A DNA stretch of 64,000 nucleotides, taken from positions 15,744,037 to 15,808,036 of the forward strand of contig NC_037639.1 in the NCBI RefSeq assembly GCF_003254395.2. The letters are read 5' to 3'. Source of the stretch: Apis mellifera. Its lineage: Eukaryota > Arthropoda > Insecta > Hymenoptera > Apidae. Position numbers and translations under genes: made by a program. Positions within the stretch are counted from its first letter, which is position 1; each line of letters starts with the position of its first letter. This document shows positions 23,180 to 34,744 of this stretch, one piece after another. A model generated the notes under the pieces. The model saw only the letters and a program-made list of their open reading frames with translations. It searched no databases and was not told the DNA's origin.

Positions 23180-25094
23180 TTAAACAGTGTCGTATAAAGT
23201 ATGGGGATCTATAATATTAAAACAATTCATCATGGGAGAAATAGAATCTTCAAGGCCCATTTTTATCTCTGTATGCAAAAATTGATTATTGTTTTCAGAA
23301 ACATTTAATATCATTATACCAGTTAGATTAATCTCTACATATCTTAACTCGCACCAACGATCTTTGTATACGACAAAACTTAATAAAGAATGATCAACGC
23401 GTCCTTTTAAACATTCTTCTTTTTTACAAACAGAATTTCTTCTTGTAATATCGATTCTTAGAAGAATCGCCATATCTAAATTATTATTTTACGAAAATTG
23501 TTAAAAGTTTTCATACAAAGAGACAAGTATTACAAGTTTATATTTAAATATATTTTTCCATATTTACCGATCAAAAATAACGTTGAATCATATGTAAGAA
23601 GTGCATTTACTCTTTGCAAATTAGGATTACTGTACAAACCCTTAACGATACGCCAATAATTATCTTCAGGATAATAAATATAAAGTGTCGATTTCAAAAA
23701 AAATAATCTTCCATTCAGAACACAATGAGGAGGAACCTCTGTAAAACATTCAGGGACATATGCGCCTTCTTTCCATTCACCTGAAATCGTTTGTGCATTA
23801 TAACCAAAATTTTTAAAAATAATTCTCTCAATTCGATTTTTAACCTGTGTGAATATCAAGAATATCAACTGAACGTAACTTCACCCTGTGCTTTCCCACA
23901 CCACCTACTATAATCAATTTGTTGCTTATAAATACAGCGATCATATGTCTCCTTGGATTTGGCAATTCTGCTTGATAATACCATTTTTTAGATAAAAGGC
24001 AATAACGTGAAATAATTTCGTTAAATTGTCCACCTTCTAAACCTACTTCTCCACCAATTGTATATACACTGAAACCTGAAGCAATATTTCTGATGATTAG
24101 AAATTTTTTTTTTTTTAATAATCTGTAGAACTTATTAGTAAACACACCTCTACCAGTAACTTGCATTCCATTTATCCATTTCTCTGGATATTGAATACTT
24201 TTCAATTGTATGGATTTACATAAAATATTATTATCCCAAATATACAAATTTGCAATTTTGTTATCATTACTATCATCTCTTTCACAAACAACTGTACCCT
24301 TTATAAATTTATATTCCCTTTCTTCTTTAATATCTGTGGTATCTGATATCTGTAGTTAAAATATCTCAAATTTTATATATCATAAAAGTTACATAAATAT
24401 AAGTATAAATATGAAAAAAAATATTATTTACCGTATGATGTTTCATCCATTTATTTCTTACAAAATACAAATAATTTTTACTAGATCTCACATTAATATT
24501 TTGAATTAATTGATTAATATTATCTGTAGTTAATTCAATAAGCATAGATAAAGGAAGCTCCTTGAAACGGTCTAAACAAACAGACAGACAAATGTCTCGT
24601 AATGGTTTTATGTTCAACTCTTGTGCTAACAACCATATATCAATTACTTTCTCTGGTAATAACCAACATAAAACTATAATTTCTATAATATCATTTATTA
24701 ATTCATCAACGATAAATAATACACTCAACTGTAATAAATTCAATAATTCTATAAAATTATCTTGTAAAAACTTTGTCATAGACACTTTTATGGAATGATA
24801 ATAAATATCTACACGTTGCTCATTATGGATCCATTCGACAAAATTCTAAAAATATAAAAATTACATAATTACCATAATAACATAAACAAATTTTTCTACT
24901 TATCTAATGTAAATCACAAAAATAACCTGTAAAGTATATAAAGCAATGTCATAATTAATAACATGTTCCTTGTTATGAGAATCATTAAAATTATGAGAAA
25001 AAAGAGATGCAAAATAGCAACTCTTACTTGCAAGTTTTTCTTTGTTCACTTTTAAGCGATTTTCTTTAAGAATCAAAGTTAAATATTCCTCCAT
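23180..25094 (-). CDS. Diverged BTB-BACK-kelch protein
   Basis: Six exons (minus): 25094-24927, 24845-24432, 24349-24148, 24075-23845, 23780-23568 and 23475-23180; all phases agree, giving 507 residues. Residues about 1-110 form a BTB/POZ fold (LTLILKENRLKVNKEKLASKSCYFASLF); about 110-190 a BACK domain (LLQLSVLFIVDELI; WLLAQELNIKPLRDICLSVCLDRF); the rest holds weak kelch repeats (FSVYTIGGEVG, RRHMIAVFISNKLIIVGGVG, VDILDIHTGEWKEGAYVPEC). This is the plan of Cullin-3 substrate adaptors, but the kelch blades are poorly conserved and I cannot assign an orthologue. The intron 24,147-24,076 (72 bases) has no stop and could be retained in frame. Start is the first ATG with a BTB reading frame. Confidence 0.85.
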
Positions 25095-25545
25095 GACTAA
25101 TCATTCTTTGTCATTTGTAACTATAACTGTAAGTCACTCCAAATTCAAAATCTAAAATTGAAATGTAAAAAAAGACAACGGCAAAATATAAAATAAATCA
25201 TACATTCAATATATTTTTTTTCCGGTACCTCTAAAATCTTATTATCACTTTAGTATCATTCTTAGTATAACCGATTCGGTTTAGAGTTACAAAACATTGG
25301 AATTATTATTATTTAATTATTAGTTAATAGCTAGAATTAAAATTAAATTTCAATAATAAAATACAAATAAATAGAATAAATATTCTGTTATATTTGGAAT
25401 ATTTTATAAACATATGTGAAATACATTTTACGTATAATTATTATTTATATGAGCAATTTATATAAATATTTGAAAAAATATTTATTAAAAAAAAATTATT
25501 TTTATGAAGTTATTATTCTAAAAGAAATACATCATAAAGTTAAAA

Positions 25546-25578
<33 letters not shown>

Positions 25579-25943
25579 CTTTTACATTAAAGATTAAAAT
25601 ACATTATAATTGTCATCGCTCAAAAAATTAAAAAACAAAATAGTGGAAAAAGAATAAAAATAGATTAAATGATTAATTCTTAATTTTTAATCAATTTTCT
25701 TTTTTTGCTATTTCTTCTTTTTATTTATACTTGTTCTTTTACTTTTTTTTCGCTCTAGAGAATCATATATGATTAATCATATATTTATTTATATTTAGTC
25801 AGTTAACTTCTTATAGTAGTTAAAAAATCTATAAATTCATTTAATATACATATATCTATAAAAATACATTTAAGAAATTATTTTTAAAATCTGCGCAATT
25901 GCAAAATTCCTTTAAATTATATTTCTCTTGTATTTTATTTGTA

Positions 25944-25981
<38 letters not shown>

Positions 25982-26723
25982 CGAAGTTGGAATATCATAG
26001 AATATGATAAATATGAAGGACATATTTAATTTAAAGTATAACGTAACAATAAATAAATATTGAAATTCATTTTAATAGTATTTATTACATACGTATATTA
26101 TTTTATGAAATATTTTAACATAAAAGAAACTCCATTTAATTTATAATATTTTAAATTAATTTATTTATAATAATTTATAACAATATAATATTTGAAATTA
26201 GTTTATTATAATTAGTTAAAATTAAAAGAATTAGTAAATTATTATAAGATATGTAATACAATAAAGAAAGGATGAACTCAATGTTCATTGTATAAATTTA
26301 TATTTTCTGTCTTTATTTACTCTATTTTTATGCTGATTATAATTATAATTTTAATTTTAGCTTCTGGTATTGTAAGATATATGAAATATTGTTAATTACT
26401 TACATATTAAATAAATAGATAAACTTAATTATATAACTAAAGTATATTATAAAAATATAGTGATATTAGATCTATCTTATATTTTGTTTATGACTATAAT
26501 ATTTCTGAAATCGTTGAATATTGAATCACAGTGCAGACAACCTTTTTGTGTTCAACGTAGGACATGAACGACGCTTCACATCATTACAATGTAAAGATTA
26601 CGGAATATTAAATTTAAAATCAATTCTTAAACGACATGAAATGTCATGTAATTAATATTAATTTATAAATTATGTTAATATTTATATATTTTATTTTCCA
26701 CATCTTTGTAATTTAGAAACATA
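25095..26723. other. AT-rich intergenic region between divergent genes
   Basis: About 1.6 kb between the starts of the BTB-kelch gene (minus) and the UBXN7-like gene (plus), so it must hold both promoters or one bidirectional promoter. I see only low-complexity AT sequence, with (TA)n runs at about 25,548-25,579 and 25,945-25,981. Less AT-rich sequence at about 26,515-26,610 (ACAGTGCAGACAACC; GGACATGAACGACGC) stands out and could be the UBXN7 5' UTR or core promoter. No gene is visible. Confidence 0.55.
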
Positions 26724-28872
26724 ATGGATCAAGAACTTATTGAAAAATTTATAGAAGTGACGGGTAAGTAACGTTATTTTAATATTTAATATATGAAAAA
26801 TTATATAAGCATATTTTGCATAAATGTTTATTGTTTGAAAAATTTCCAAATAACATATTTATTATATCTTAATCTATGTTTAAATAATATTAATAAATTA
26901 TTTTATATAATTATTATATATCAATTATTAGGGGAAAGTGAGGCAACAGCTCGTCAATATTTATCATTAGCTGATGGAAATGTAGAAACTGCAATAAGTT
27001 TAATGTTTGATGGTAGCCAAGCACCAGAACCATTATGTACACCTGATCCAGAACCAGAAGTGAGACCTCCTATTTTACCTATGCAGGAAGTATTAGTGCC
27101 ATCTGGTCCAATATGTTCTCTTCCAAGATTGTCCACTAATGTATTTGACAGATTCAGAGATTTTGCCGTAGAGACTCGTAAATATTATTTTATTTTAATA
27201 TTTTATTAATATATAATAGATTATGTTCAATAGTATCATTATTGAATATAATAATGTTATATAGAACGGCAAGAAGAAGAAATGGCCCGAAAAGTAGCTG
27301 GAGTTAAACAAATATCTTATTGCAAATCAAAAAGATTGGAAGATTTATTTCGTCCACCATGTGATATTCTCTTTTTGGGTTCTTTTATGGAAGCCCGTGA
27401 ACATGCCAAATCATTAAATCGTTGGTTACTTGTAAATATTCAAAATTCTCAAGAATTTTCTTGTCAAATCCTTAATAGAGATGTATGGTCCAATCAACAA
27501 ATTCAAGAAATTGTAAAGGATCATTTTGTTTTGTGGCAAGTAAGTTATCTAATATAATAAAATATTTAAATATATTTAAATTTATATTAAGATTATAGAA
27601 TATATGTATAATATATATATATATATATTATATATATATAATATTATGTTTTTCTAAATAGGTTTTGTCAAATACAAGTGATGGAAATCGCTACGTACAT
27701 TTATATGATGTATATGAATATCCTTATTTAGCAGTAATAGATCCTAGAACAGGAGAATGTATGAAAACTTACAATCATATTACTGTAGATATTTTAATAT
27801 CTGCTTTAAATGATATGTTAAGTTCTCATCCATCCCCGGAATGTGTATCAAGTGATTCAGTTCATTCTAAAGAATGGAATACTTGCACTGCCACAACAAC
27901 AAAAGAATGTTCTTCATCTAATTCATCAGTATGTATAGAAAAAAAAAATTTAAATTCACTAAATTATTAATAAAATGTTTTGATTTTTATTTATTTTAAA
28001 AATTATTACATAAATAATTATTTTTATTTATAGGATTGTAGTAATAGTACTATTAAGCCATTTAAACATACAATTGATAATTTAAATGACACAGGTAAGT
28101 GATATTTATAAAATATTTTAGATGTTTAATACTTCTTTTATTTATATTACAAGATTATTATACAGATAATATAAATATTAAGAATGATCTAACATCTATT
28201 CAAAGTTCAAGTACAAATATATCTCTTGATACATCTGAAAATATAAGTAAAAAAAGAAAAATGAACGAATCAAATGAAGCAAATCAGGAAACAAGTTCAA
28301 AGGTATATTAAAATATGCACATAATTTAATATATATAATTAATTAAAATTAATATACATTTATCATTATAGGATGAGCAATCGTATAAATTGAAATCTGA
28401 TTTTAACGAAATTAAAAGCGGTAAAAAATTATTAATTTTAATAAATCGTTTTAATTTAATCAATTTAATTTATTAAACTTTATTAAATGATATTAAATGA
28501 TATTTTTAAATTAATAAAAAATATATTTTTCTTATAGATAATGAATCTGTTATAAGACTTTGTTTAAGACTGCCAAATGGTAAGAAAGAAACAGTGTCAA
28601 TGTCCACCACTGATACAGTAGAAGTAATTATAAAATTTTTGTTAACAATATATTTAGAAGTTGTAAATTATAATGTATATAATTATATACATTAACTTTT
28701 TTTTTCTTTATAGAAATTCATAAATACAATGGAAAATATGGGTTATGCATCAACCAATCATACTTATTTAGTACCATTTCCGAAAACAAATATTGGAGCG
28801 CTTCCACCACAAACATATTTATCAGATACGATTTTATTTCCAGCAAACACAGTATTTATTACAAAGATATAG
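26724..28872 (+). CDS. UBXN7: UBX domain-containing protein 7 (UBA-UAS-UBX)
   Basis: Adaptor of the p97/VCP (TER94) segregase that brings ubiquitylated substrates, in mammals notably with Cullin-RING ligases. Nine exons: 26724-26763, 26932-27177, 27265-27539, 27662-27928, 28034-28094, 28154-28302, 28372-28420, 28538-28623 and 28714-28872; 443 residues, all phases agree. UBA-like domain at residues about 1-45 (LIEKFIEVTGESEATARQYL; ETAISLMFDG); thioredoxin-like UAS domain about 125-245 (NRWLLVNIQNSQEFSCQILN; YPYLAVIDPRTGECM); a Ser/Asn-rich linker; UBX domain about 363-443 (RLCLRLPNGKKETV to the C-terminal VFITKI). The p97-contact loop reads PFPK instead of the usual FPR. The UIM of vertebrate UBXN7 is not obvious. 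Start chosen as MDQELIEKF, a typical UBA N-terminus. Confidence 0.92.
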
Positions 28873-30504
28873 TGGTGCGATTAGGTAAGTGCGTTTGTAT
28901 ATGTTTCAAAAAATTAAATGATATTTAAATAATAAAAAATATGTTATACTCTATTGCAGATGATACATTATAGCGCGAGTATCACTTTTTATCTTATTAC
29001 ATTAGGGAGAAAATATATTATAAGTTCGATAAATATTATGAATCTTAAAGTATGTAGAAATGCATTGTGACCATAAATGTTCAATTTATTTATGTATAAT
29101 TCCAAAATCATTATATTTGTTATTCAATATTCAATATTATTCATTATTCAATATTCAATAATTCTTAAAATATTTTACATAAAATGAATAAATTATAGAA
29201 ATTCGATTGACTTTTATATAAATGAAATTATTCATTTTTCAAAAACACATTCAAAAACAATTAATTACAAAATAAGTTTCTATACTTTCATATCCATATA
29301 ATTATAAGTTTTCAGTTTAAAAAAGACTGAAATAAATAAGTTTTTTTTATTATTAAATTTTATTTATATATTTGAATAAAAAATTTATATTGGATAATAT
29401 TAAATTTTTGTATCTTACATATATTGTAAGATTTGTACAAATTACATAAAATTATTTATTTATATTATTTTATATTACATGTATATGTTCAGTACAATGT
29501 ATGTCAGTTATATTCATATGACTTATAAATAGACAACCTATTTTTAGGGTAATTTACATAGTTCATATCCATTTGTTGCAACTACTTAAATATGATTATT
29601 ATTTTATAATATAGATATTAATGATAAGAAAGAATTTTTGTGTGAGTAAATTCAAAATGTAGTTCTGTTCTTTGCAACTATGTAAAATTTTTTATATATG
29701 TAACTCTCACCTAATTATCCACAAACATTTTTCTGTGACTTTAGCAGCATCCGACTGTTAATGACACATATTCACTGCCAAACGTTGTTACAATTTGTTG
29801 TATGAAGCTGATTATTAGTGAAGCGATTGATTACAGGTTTTTTGTGTGCGCAAGGTTATACCACTCGTATGTTCTGCGTAATGAAATAAGAAATAATAAT
29901 GCAAAATTTAATGTAACAATAAATAGTTAATAGAAATCTTAAAAATATTCATGATATAAACCTTTTTCTTTATGTATGTTATATGTAATTATAATATATA
30001 ATATTCAAGAATAAATATATTTAATACAGATATATTATGTACATAAGTATATTAAACAGACTAAATAATACATGATTTGATAAATTTTTTTATGTAAAAT
30101 TATTATATAGATTTAATAGTAAAAAATATAAAATCATTATTATAAAATCACAGATTTTATATATTCCTACAATTATTGACATTAATTGATTTTTAAATTT
30201 TAACTTATTAATTTACACATAAAATGTAATAAAATGAGTATATATCAAGGAAATTATATCACATATAAATTATGGTATTGTAATACAATTATAAAAGTAA
30301 TTGAATTATAATCAGAAATCGTATCTCAACATTATATATTAGTTTTTCTATTCTTAACTAATTCTAAGATTAACAATGGATCTTAACTGTCATAAATAAG
30401 TAAATATATATATGCATGTATATATACATATGCATGCATGTATATATAATTTCGAAAGAACATACAAAAGTATACCTTTCATTAACAATTGAATCAATAC
30501 CAAT
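28873..30504. other. 3' region between convergent UBXN7-like and ARL6IP5 genes
   Basis: AT-rich, no gene seen. Just after the UBXN7 stop lies a credible 3' UTR intron: donor TTAG|GTAAGT at 28,885 and acceptor ATTGCAG ending 28,959. It sits only 12 bases after the stop, too close to trigger decay of the transcript by the usual rule. AATAAA at 29,187-29,192 is a candidate UBXN7 poly(A) signal. The ARL6IP5 3' UTR must also end here; I could not choose a site. Confidence 0.5.
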
Positions 30505-31261
30505 TTATGTAAAGAATTCTTCTTTCATACCAAAATAATTTAAGATAACTCCCATTGGCGTACGTTTCAATCCCATACCCTCTATTTTGTTAGCAAGTTT
30601 GTTCTTCACGTTTCTTAATCTCAAAGATGCATGTATAAAAATCACTAAAAAATTAACATTAAATCTTTACATTAATACAAATTAATTATAGTTTTGCATT
30701 ATTATAAATAATTCATTATATAATTTTCTTTTCTATCATATACTTTATATAAAAAAAACTTACCGCAGAATGACAATAAAATGCCAAATAATACAAAAAG
30801 AACTGAATTTATAGTATAAATAACAAAAGAGCCACAAATAATAGTAAGAATTACTCCAACTTGGGGATATGTTCGTTTAAATTTAAGCAATGATTCTTTT
30901 TCACTAAATAAATAAATACATTCACCCCATATTGCCATTGCTGCTGTTATACCAACAATCATTTTCACTGGATGCACTGATCTAAATGATTAAAAACATA
31001 TAATATCATAAAAATTTATAACCTTTATCAAAACAAATTTTAATCATGCTATTTTACTTACGCTACAACTAATATAATAGCAATACACATATAAAGATAA
31101 TTGGTTTGATAATACACAAGATTATTTGCTACTCTATTGCCCCATTTTTCTAAATCTCTAAAATTAGGGAGTTGAAAACGTGAGGATTCTAAAAGAAAAT
31201 CATATAAACTACGAAGAGGTGGTAATTCCCATCCATCGGCTATCGATATTGTTTTATCCAT
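30505..31261 (-). CDS. ARL6IP5: ARL6IP5 / JWA, PRA1 family protein 3
   Basis: Small endoplasmic-reticulum membrane protein of the prenylated Rab acceptor family; in mammals ARL6IP5 (JWA, GTRAP3-18) controls glutamate transporter trafficking and ER shape. Three exons (minus): 31261-31062, 30981-30764 and 30644-30505; phases agree, 185 residues, close to the 188 of the human protein. N-terminus [20 protein letters not shown] is the family signature before the PRA1 domain. Four hydrophobic segments in two hairpins: [47 protein letters not shown] and [20 protein letters not shown]. The C-terminus holds the family motif [20 protein letters not shown] longer in-frame start at 31,324 exists but adds only an unrelated Lys/Ile-rich stretch. 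Confidence 0.93.
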
Positions 31262-32879
31262 TATAATAATTACAATATACACAATTTTAAATTGAATTAA
31301 ATAATTTAATTTTTTACAATGCACATCAATCGATTTTTACACGACAAGTCTTGATATTTTTGGATGATGACGAAAACAGACGTCATGCAAAGTTTATGAA
31401 ATCAACGTATCGTTGTTCAAAAATAATTAATTAGATTAATCGTAATTTTCACATTCTTTAAAAAAAGAAATAATATTTTTATCTTTTCTTTTCAATAAAA
31501 AATATATACATCATGCATATAAATTGCATTAAAATCAATTTAAAAATGCTAATTTCTTAATATATTTACTTCTCTTCTGATACATGATAAACATCGATGG
31601 ACAATGTAAGTAAAAGTCACGTCATTTTTTATTTCGAGAAAGTTGTATAGCGCGTATTTTAAAATTCTTTTTGTTAATCTATGAATAATGAATTTTTGTT
31701 AATTAATTAAATAATTGTTAGATTAGATCATCAGATTTAATTAATTAAATTAATTATTTATATATATTATATAATCGATTAAAATATAATATGTTTATCA
31801 TTTTGGATATAAAATTAAACTTTAACCGTTTCATATTATATATATAATTTTATTGTTGTTCATTTGAAATATATAATAATTTTTTAATTTTTTATCGATA
31901 ACATTTTTTAAATTTTTAATTAATTAATTTTTCATGTATTAACAATATATTTATTAATTTTATATATATTATGTAGTATATAGTAATGTTATTTACTTCA
32001 TCAAAGCTTTTATTTTACAATAAAATAAATCGTTAATATTAAATACGAACTGCAACGATTAAAAAAACATATCAAATATTATTTTGTTTTGATAGCATTA
32101 CTCAATCATATATATTAATAGATTTTGATAATATTGATATTGTTATTAATTTAATAACAAACTTCTAAACAAATTTAATATAAAATTTTTGCTTATTTCG
32201 ACTTTTGTCCCTAAAATTATTACAAAATGCAATAATATTTTCTTTAAAGAGAATTCGATTGAATGATATATTAAAACTTACATTAACTTTACATGACATT
32301 TTATAGTTACAAATGGACATATAAATTGTACATCCATAAATTCAATTATTTTTTATGTTGAATATATAAACTTAAATATAATCTTTTTTGTATTTTATAT
32401 GTAGATTATAAAAATATATTTACAAATATTTTGATAGAAGAATTAACATTACTTATAAAAAAGTTAAGTTATAAAAAAAAGACTTATTTTAAATATTGTC
32501 AAATATATAATTTATGACTTTATATTTTGAATACAAATAATAGTGGAAATTATAAAATATATCATTGATTAATATCAAGTTATATTCAATAGTTAATATT
32601 CAAAAAAAAAAAATCAGTGTCATCTTTTTAAGTTTGAAAAAAAACGATTGTAAATTATTTCAAAGAAATCATTAAAAATTTGGAAAGACAGGATAATTAA
32701 AATCAGAATTTGTCAGAGATGACATTTAAGATGTATATTTCTATCGTAAAAATTGAAAATTATATTAAATCTTTGATACAAAATTAAAGGGTAAAATAAT
32801 AAAATTTCAAATACTTCAAGAACACATCAGACAATAAGTAGATGTTAAAATATGATGTCATGATTTATTTTCCGTTTAC
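31262..32879. other. AT-rich intergenic region
   Basis: About 1.6 kb upstream of ARL6IP5 and downstream of PSMD6 (both minus strand). Extremely AT-rich with scattered AATTAATTAA runs and no open frame worth reporting. The ARL6IP5 promoter should lie in the first few hundred bases, where GC content rises slightly (31,330-31,420). Confidence 0.5.
32864..32869 (-). promoter_or_regulatory. Candidate poly(A) signal of PSMD6
   Basis: AATAAA on the minus strand starting 11 bases after the PSMD6 stop. If used, the 3' UTR would be only about 30-40 bases long; later AT-rich sites remain possible. Confidence 0.4.
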
Positions 32880-34744
32880 TTAAATATTAATAACACGCGA
32901 TAACTTTTGAACCCTATTAAGTAGCAAATCACCTTGTTTAACCATAGCTTGATATTGCCAATTTTTACTATCTGGTCTATTAGTTTCAACTACACCACCA
33001 ACGCGATCAACTTTACAATGCAATCTTCCGGCAGCAATAAAACGTGATAATTCTCTGTAAAAATAATTATATATATATAAATAAAATATATTAAATAAAT
33101 AATAACTAAATATGGAATAATAGAAATAAAAATCATTGCAAAACTTACTGATCAATATATTCTACCGTAACACCAAATGCTTCAGCCATATACTGAAGCG
33201 TTAAAGATCTATAAGATTCTAGAAGTTGTGTATAAGCGAGAATACGCATTTCTCTAACATAATATCGATAATGAGGAAAAATTAAGTAATCTCTACGTAA
33301 TAAACCTTCGACATGTGCTGCAAATATATTCAAATATTAGAATAAAATAATATATTGATTTAAAAAATTTCAATGCTTAAATAAAAAAATTATCTTAGTA
33401 CCTAAATTTTTAAAGAAATCAGCATATTGACAATTATATAAAGAAAATAAATAATCCTTGACATCTGGATTACTATGAAGCACTTCCAAAATTTCTGAAC
33501 CTTTGATAATCTTATCTCTAAGTTCATTCCTAGGTAAACTTATCATACTTAAATATACGGTGTATCTCACGAACGTATTATAATCCATAAGCTCATAACT
33601 AGTGAATGTGCTAATTGTATCCAAAAAGAAATTTGCAGCTTCTTTGAAATCACGAACAGCTATACAATATGTTCCTTGATATACCTTTAAACGATTTCGT
33701 CTATCCCAATCACCACCTTCTTCTATTAAACTAAAAAGAAAGATGATATTTAGATGATGTAACTAAGATATATTATTCTATTGAATCAGTAATTTTTTCA
33801 AATTTAGATATATGTATATATATACCTTTTAGCTTTTTCTATATTTCTTGTAACATGATCATGATCTAAATAAAATAATCCAATTCTAATGTTATGAAAT
33901 ACAATATCTAATCTATGTCCTAATGATACAGTTTTATCGTAAGTTTTTTTGAATGCCGAAATGGAACCTTCCTTATCACCTATTCTACATAAATGTTCTG
34001 ATTTTTTAAGATTAGCTTCTCTCACTTCCATTTCACCTAAATTCTTTTCAGCATCTTCAATTGCATCATCTAATTCTTTCAATTGTTCCATATTCTTAGT
34101 TTTCATAGAAGTTAAAAGAGTATCATCGACCGGCCAATTCAAATCTTTACAAACTTCTTCATAAAATGGAGCCATATCTAGAAAGAAATGATTATATATT
34201 TTAAAATAATGTTAAAATATTCTCATTATTTATCATTTTAATTTAATATATGATTGTAATAATATAATATTATGTATTTATAAATATATAATTTAAAATT
34301 TGAAAATGAAGAATAATAATGAAAAATGTGATTGTCTAATAATGAAGAAATATATCTATTAATAAAAGAAAAGAAAGAAAAAGAAAATTATTGCATTAAA
34401 ACTATGTGAAAGAAATGATTAATAATAAAAAGAAATAAGAAGGTTAAAATAAATATTATGACAATTTCTTTAGTTTCTATTTATATAAAAATATCAATTA
34501 AATCTTAAATATCGAATGTTTAATTTGTTATTGAAATTATATTTATATTATATAAATAAAATGAAATAATTAATTTAAATGTAAAAAGTGCAATCTCACT
34601 TTCTGCTTTAATGGCATCTAACAGTTTGTTCTTTAAATATGGATCATCCTTATGTTCTGGCAGACTTAATAAAAATTTTGTTTGGGCCAATTCCAAATTG
34701 GGATTTTTCTCTAAACCCTCTTCTTCTAAATTTTCCAACGGCAT
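32880..34744 (-). CDS. Rpn7: 26S proteasome regulatory lid subunit Rpn7 / PSMD6
   Basis: Non-ATPase subunit of the 19S lid, a scaffold next to the deubiquitinase Rpn11. Five exons (minus): 34744-34600, 34177-33826, 33730-33402, 33317-33149 and 33054-32880; all phases agree, 389 residues, exactly the usual length. N-terminus [20 protein letters not shown] is the family signature; helical repeats follow ([40 protein letters not shown]), then a C-terminal PCI domain ([40 protein letters not shown]). Nothing is truncated. Introns are short except the 422-base first intron. Confidence 0.97.

Noticed and set aside
23840..24247. Uninterrupted exon across 24,147-24,076 in the BTB-kelch gene
   Set aside because: The frame stays open, but the segment is AT-rich, contains a 12-A run and has a donor and acceptor that rejoin a kelch motif (GRGFSVYTIGGE); an intron is more likely, with retention possible.
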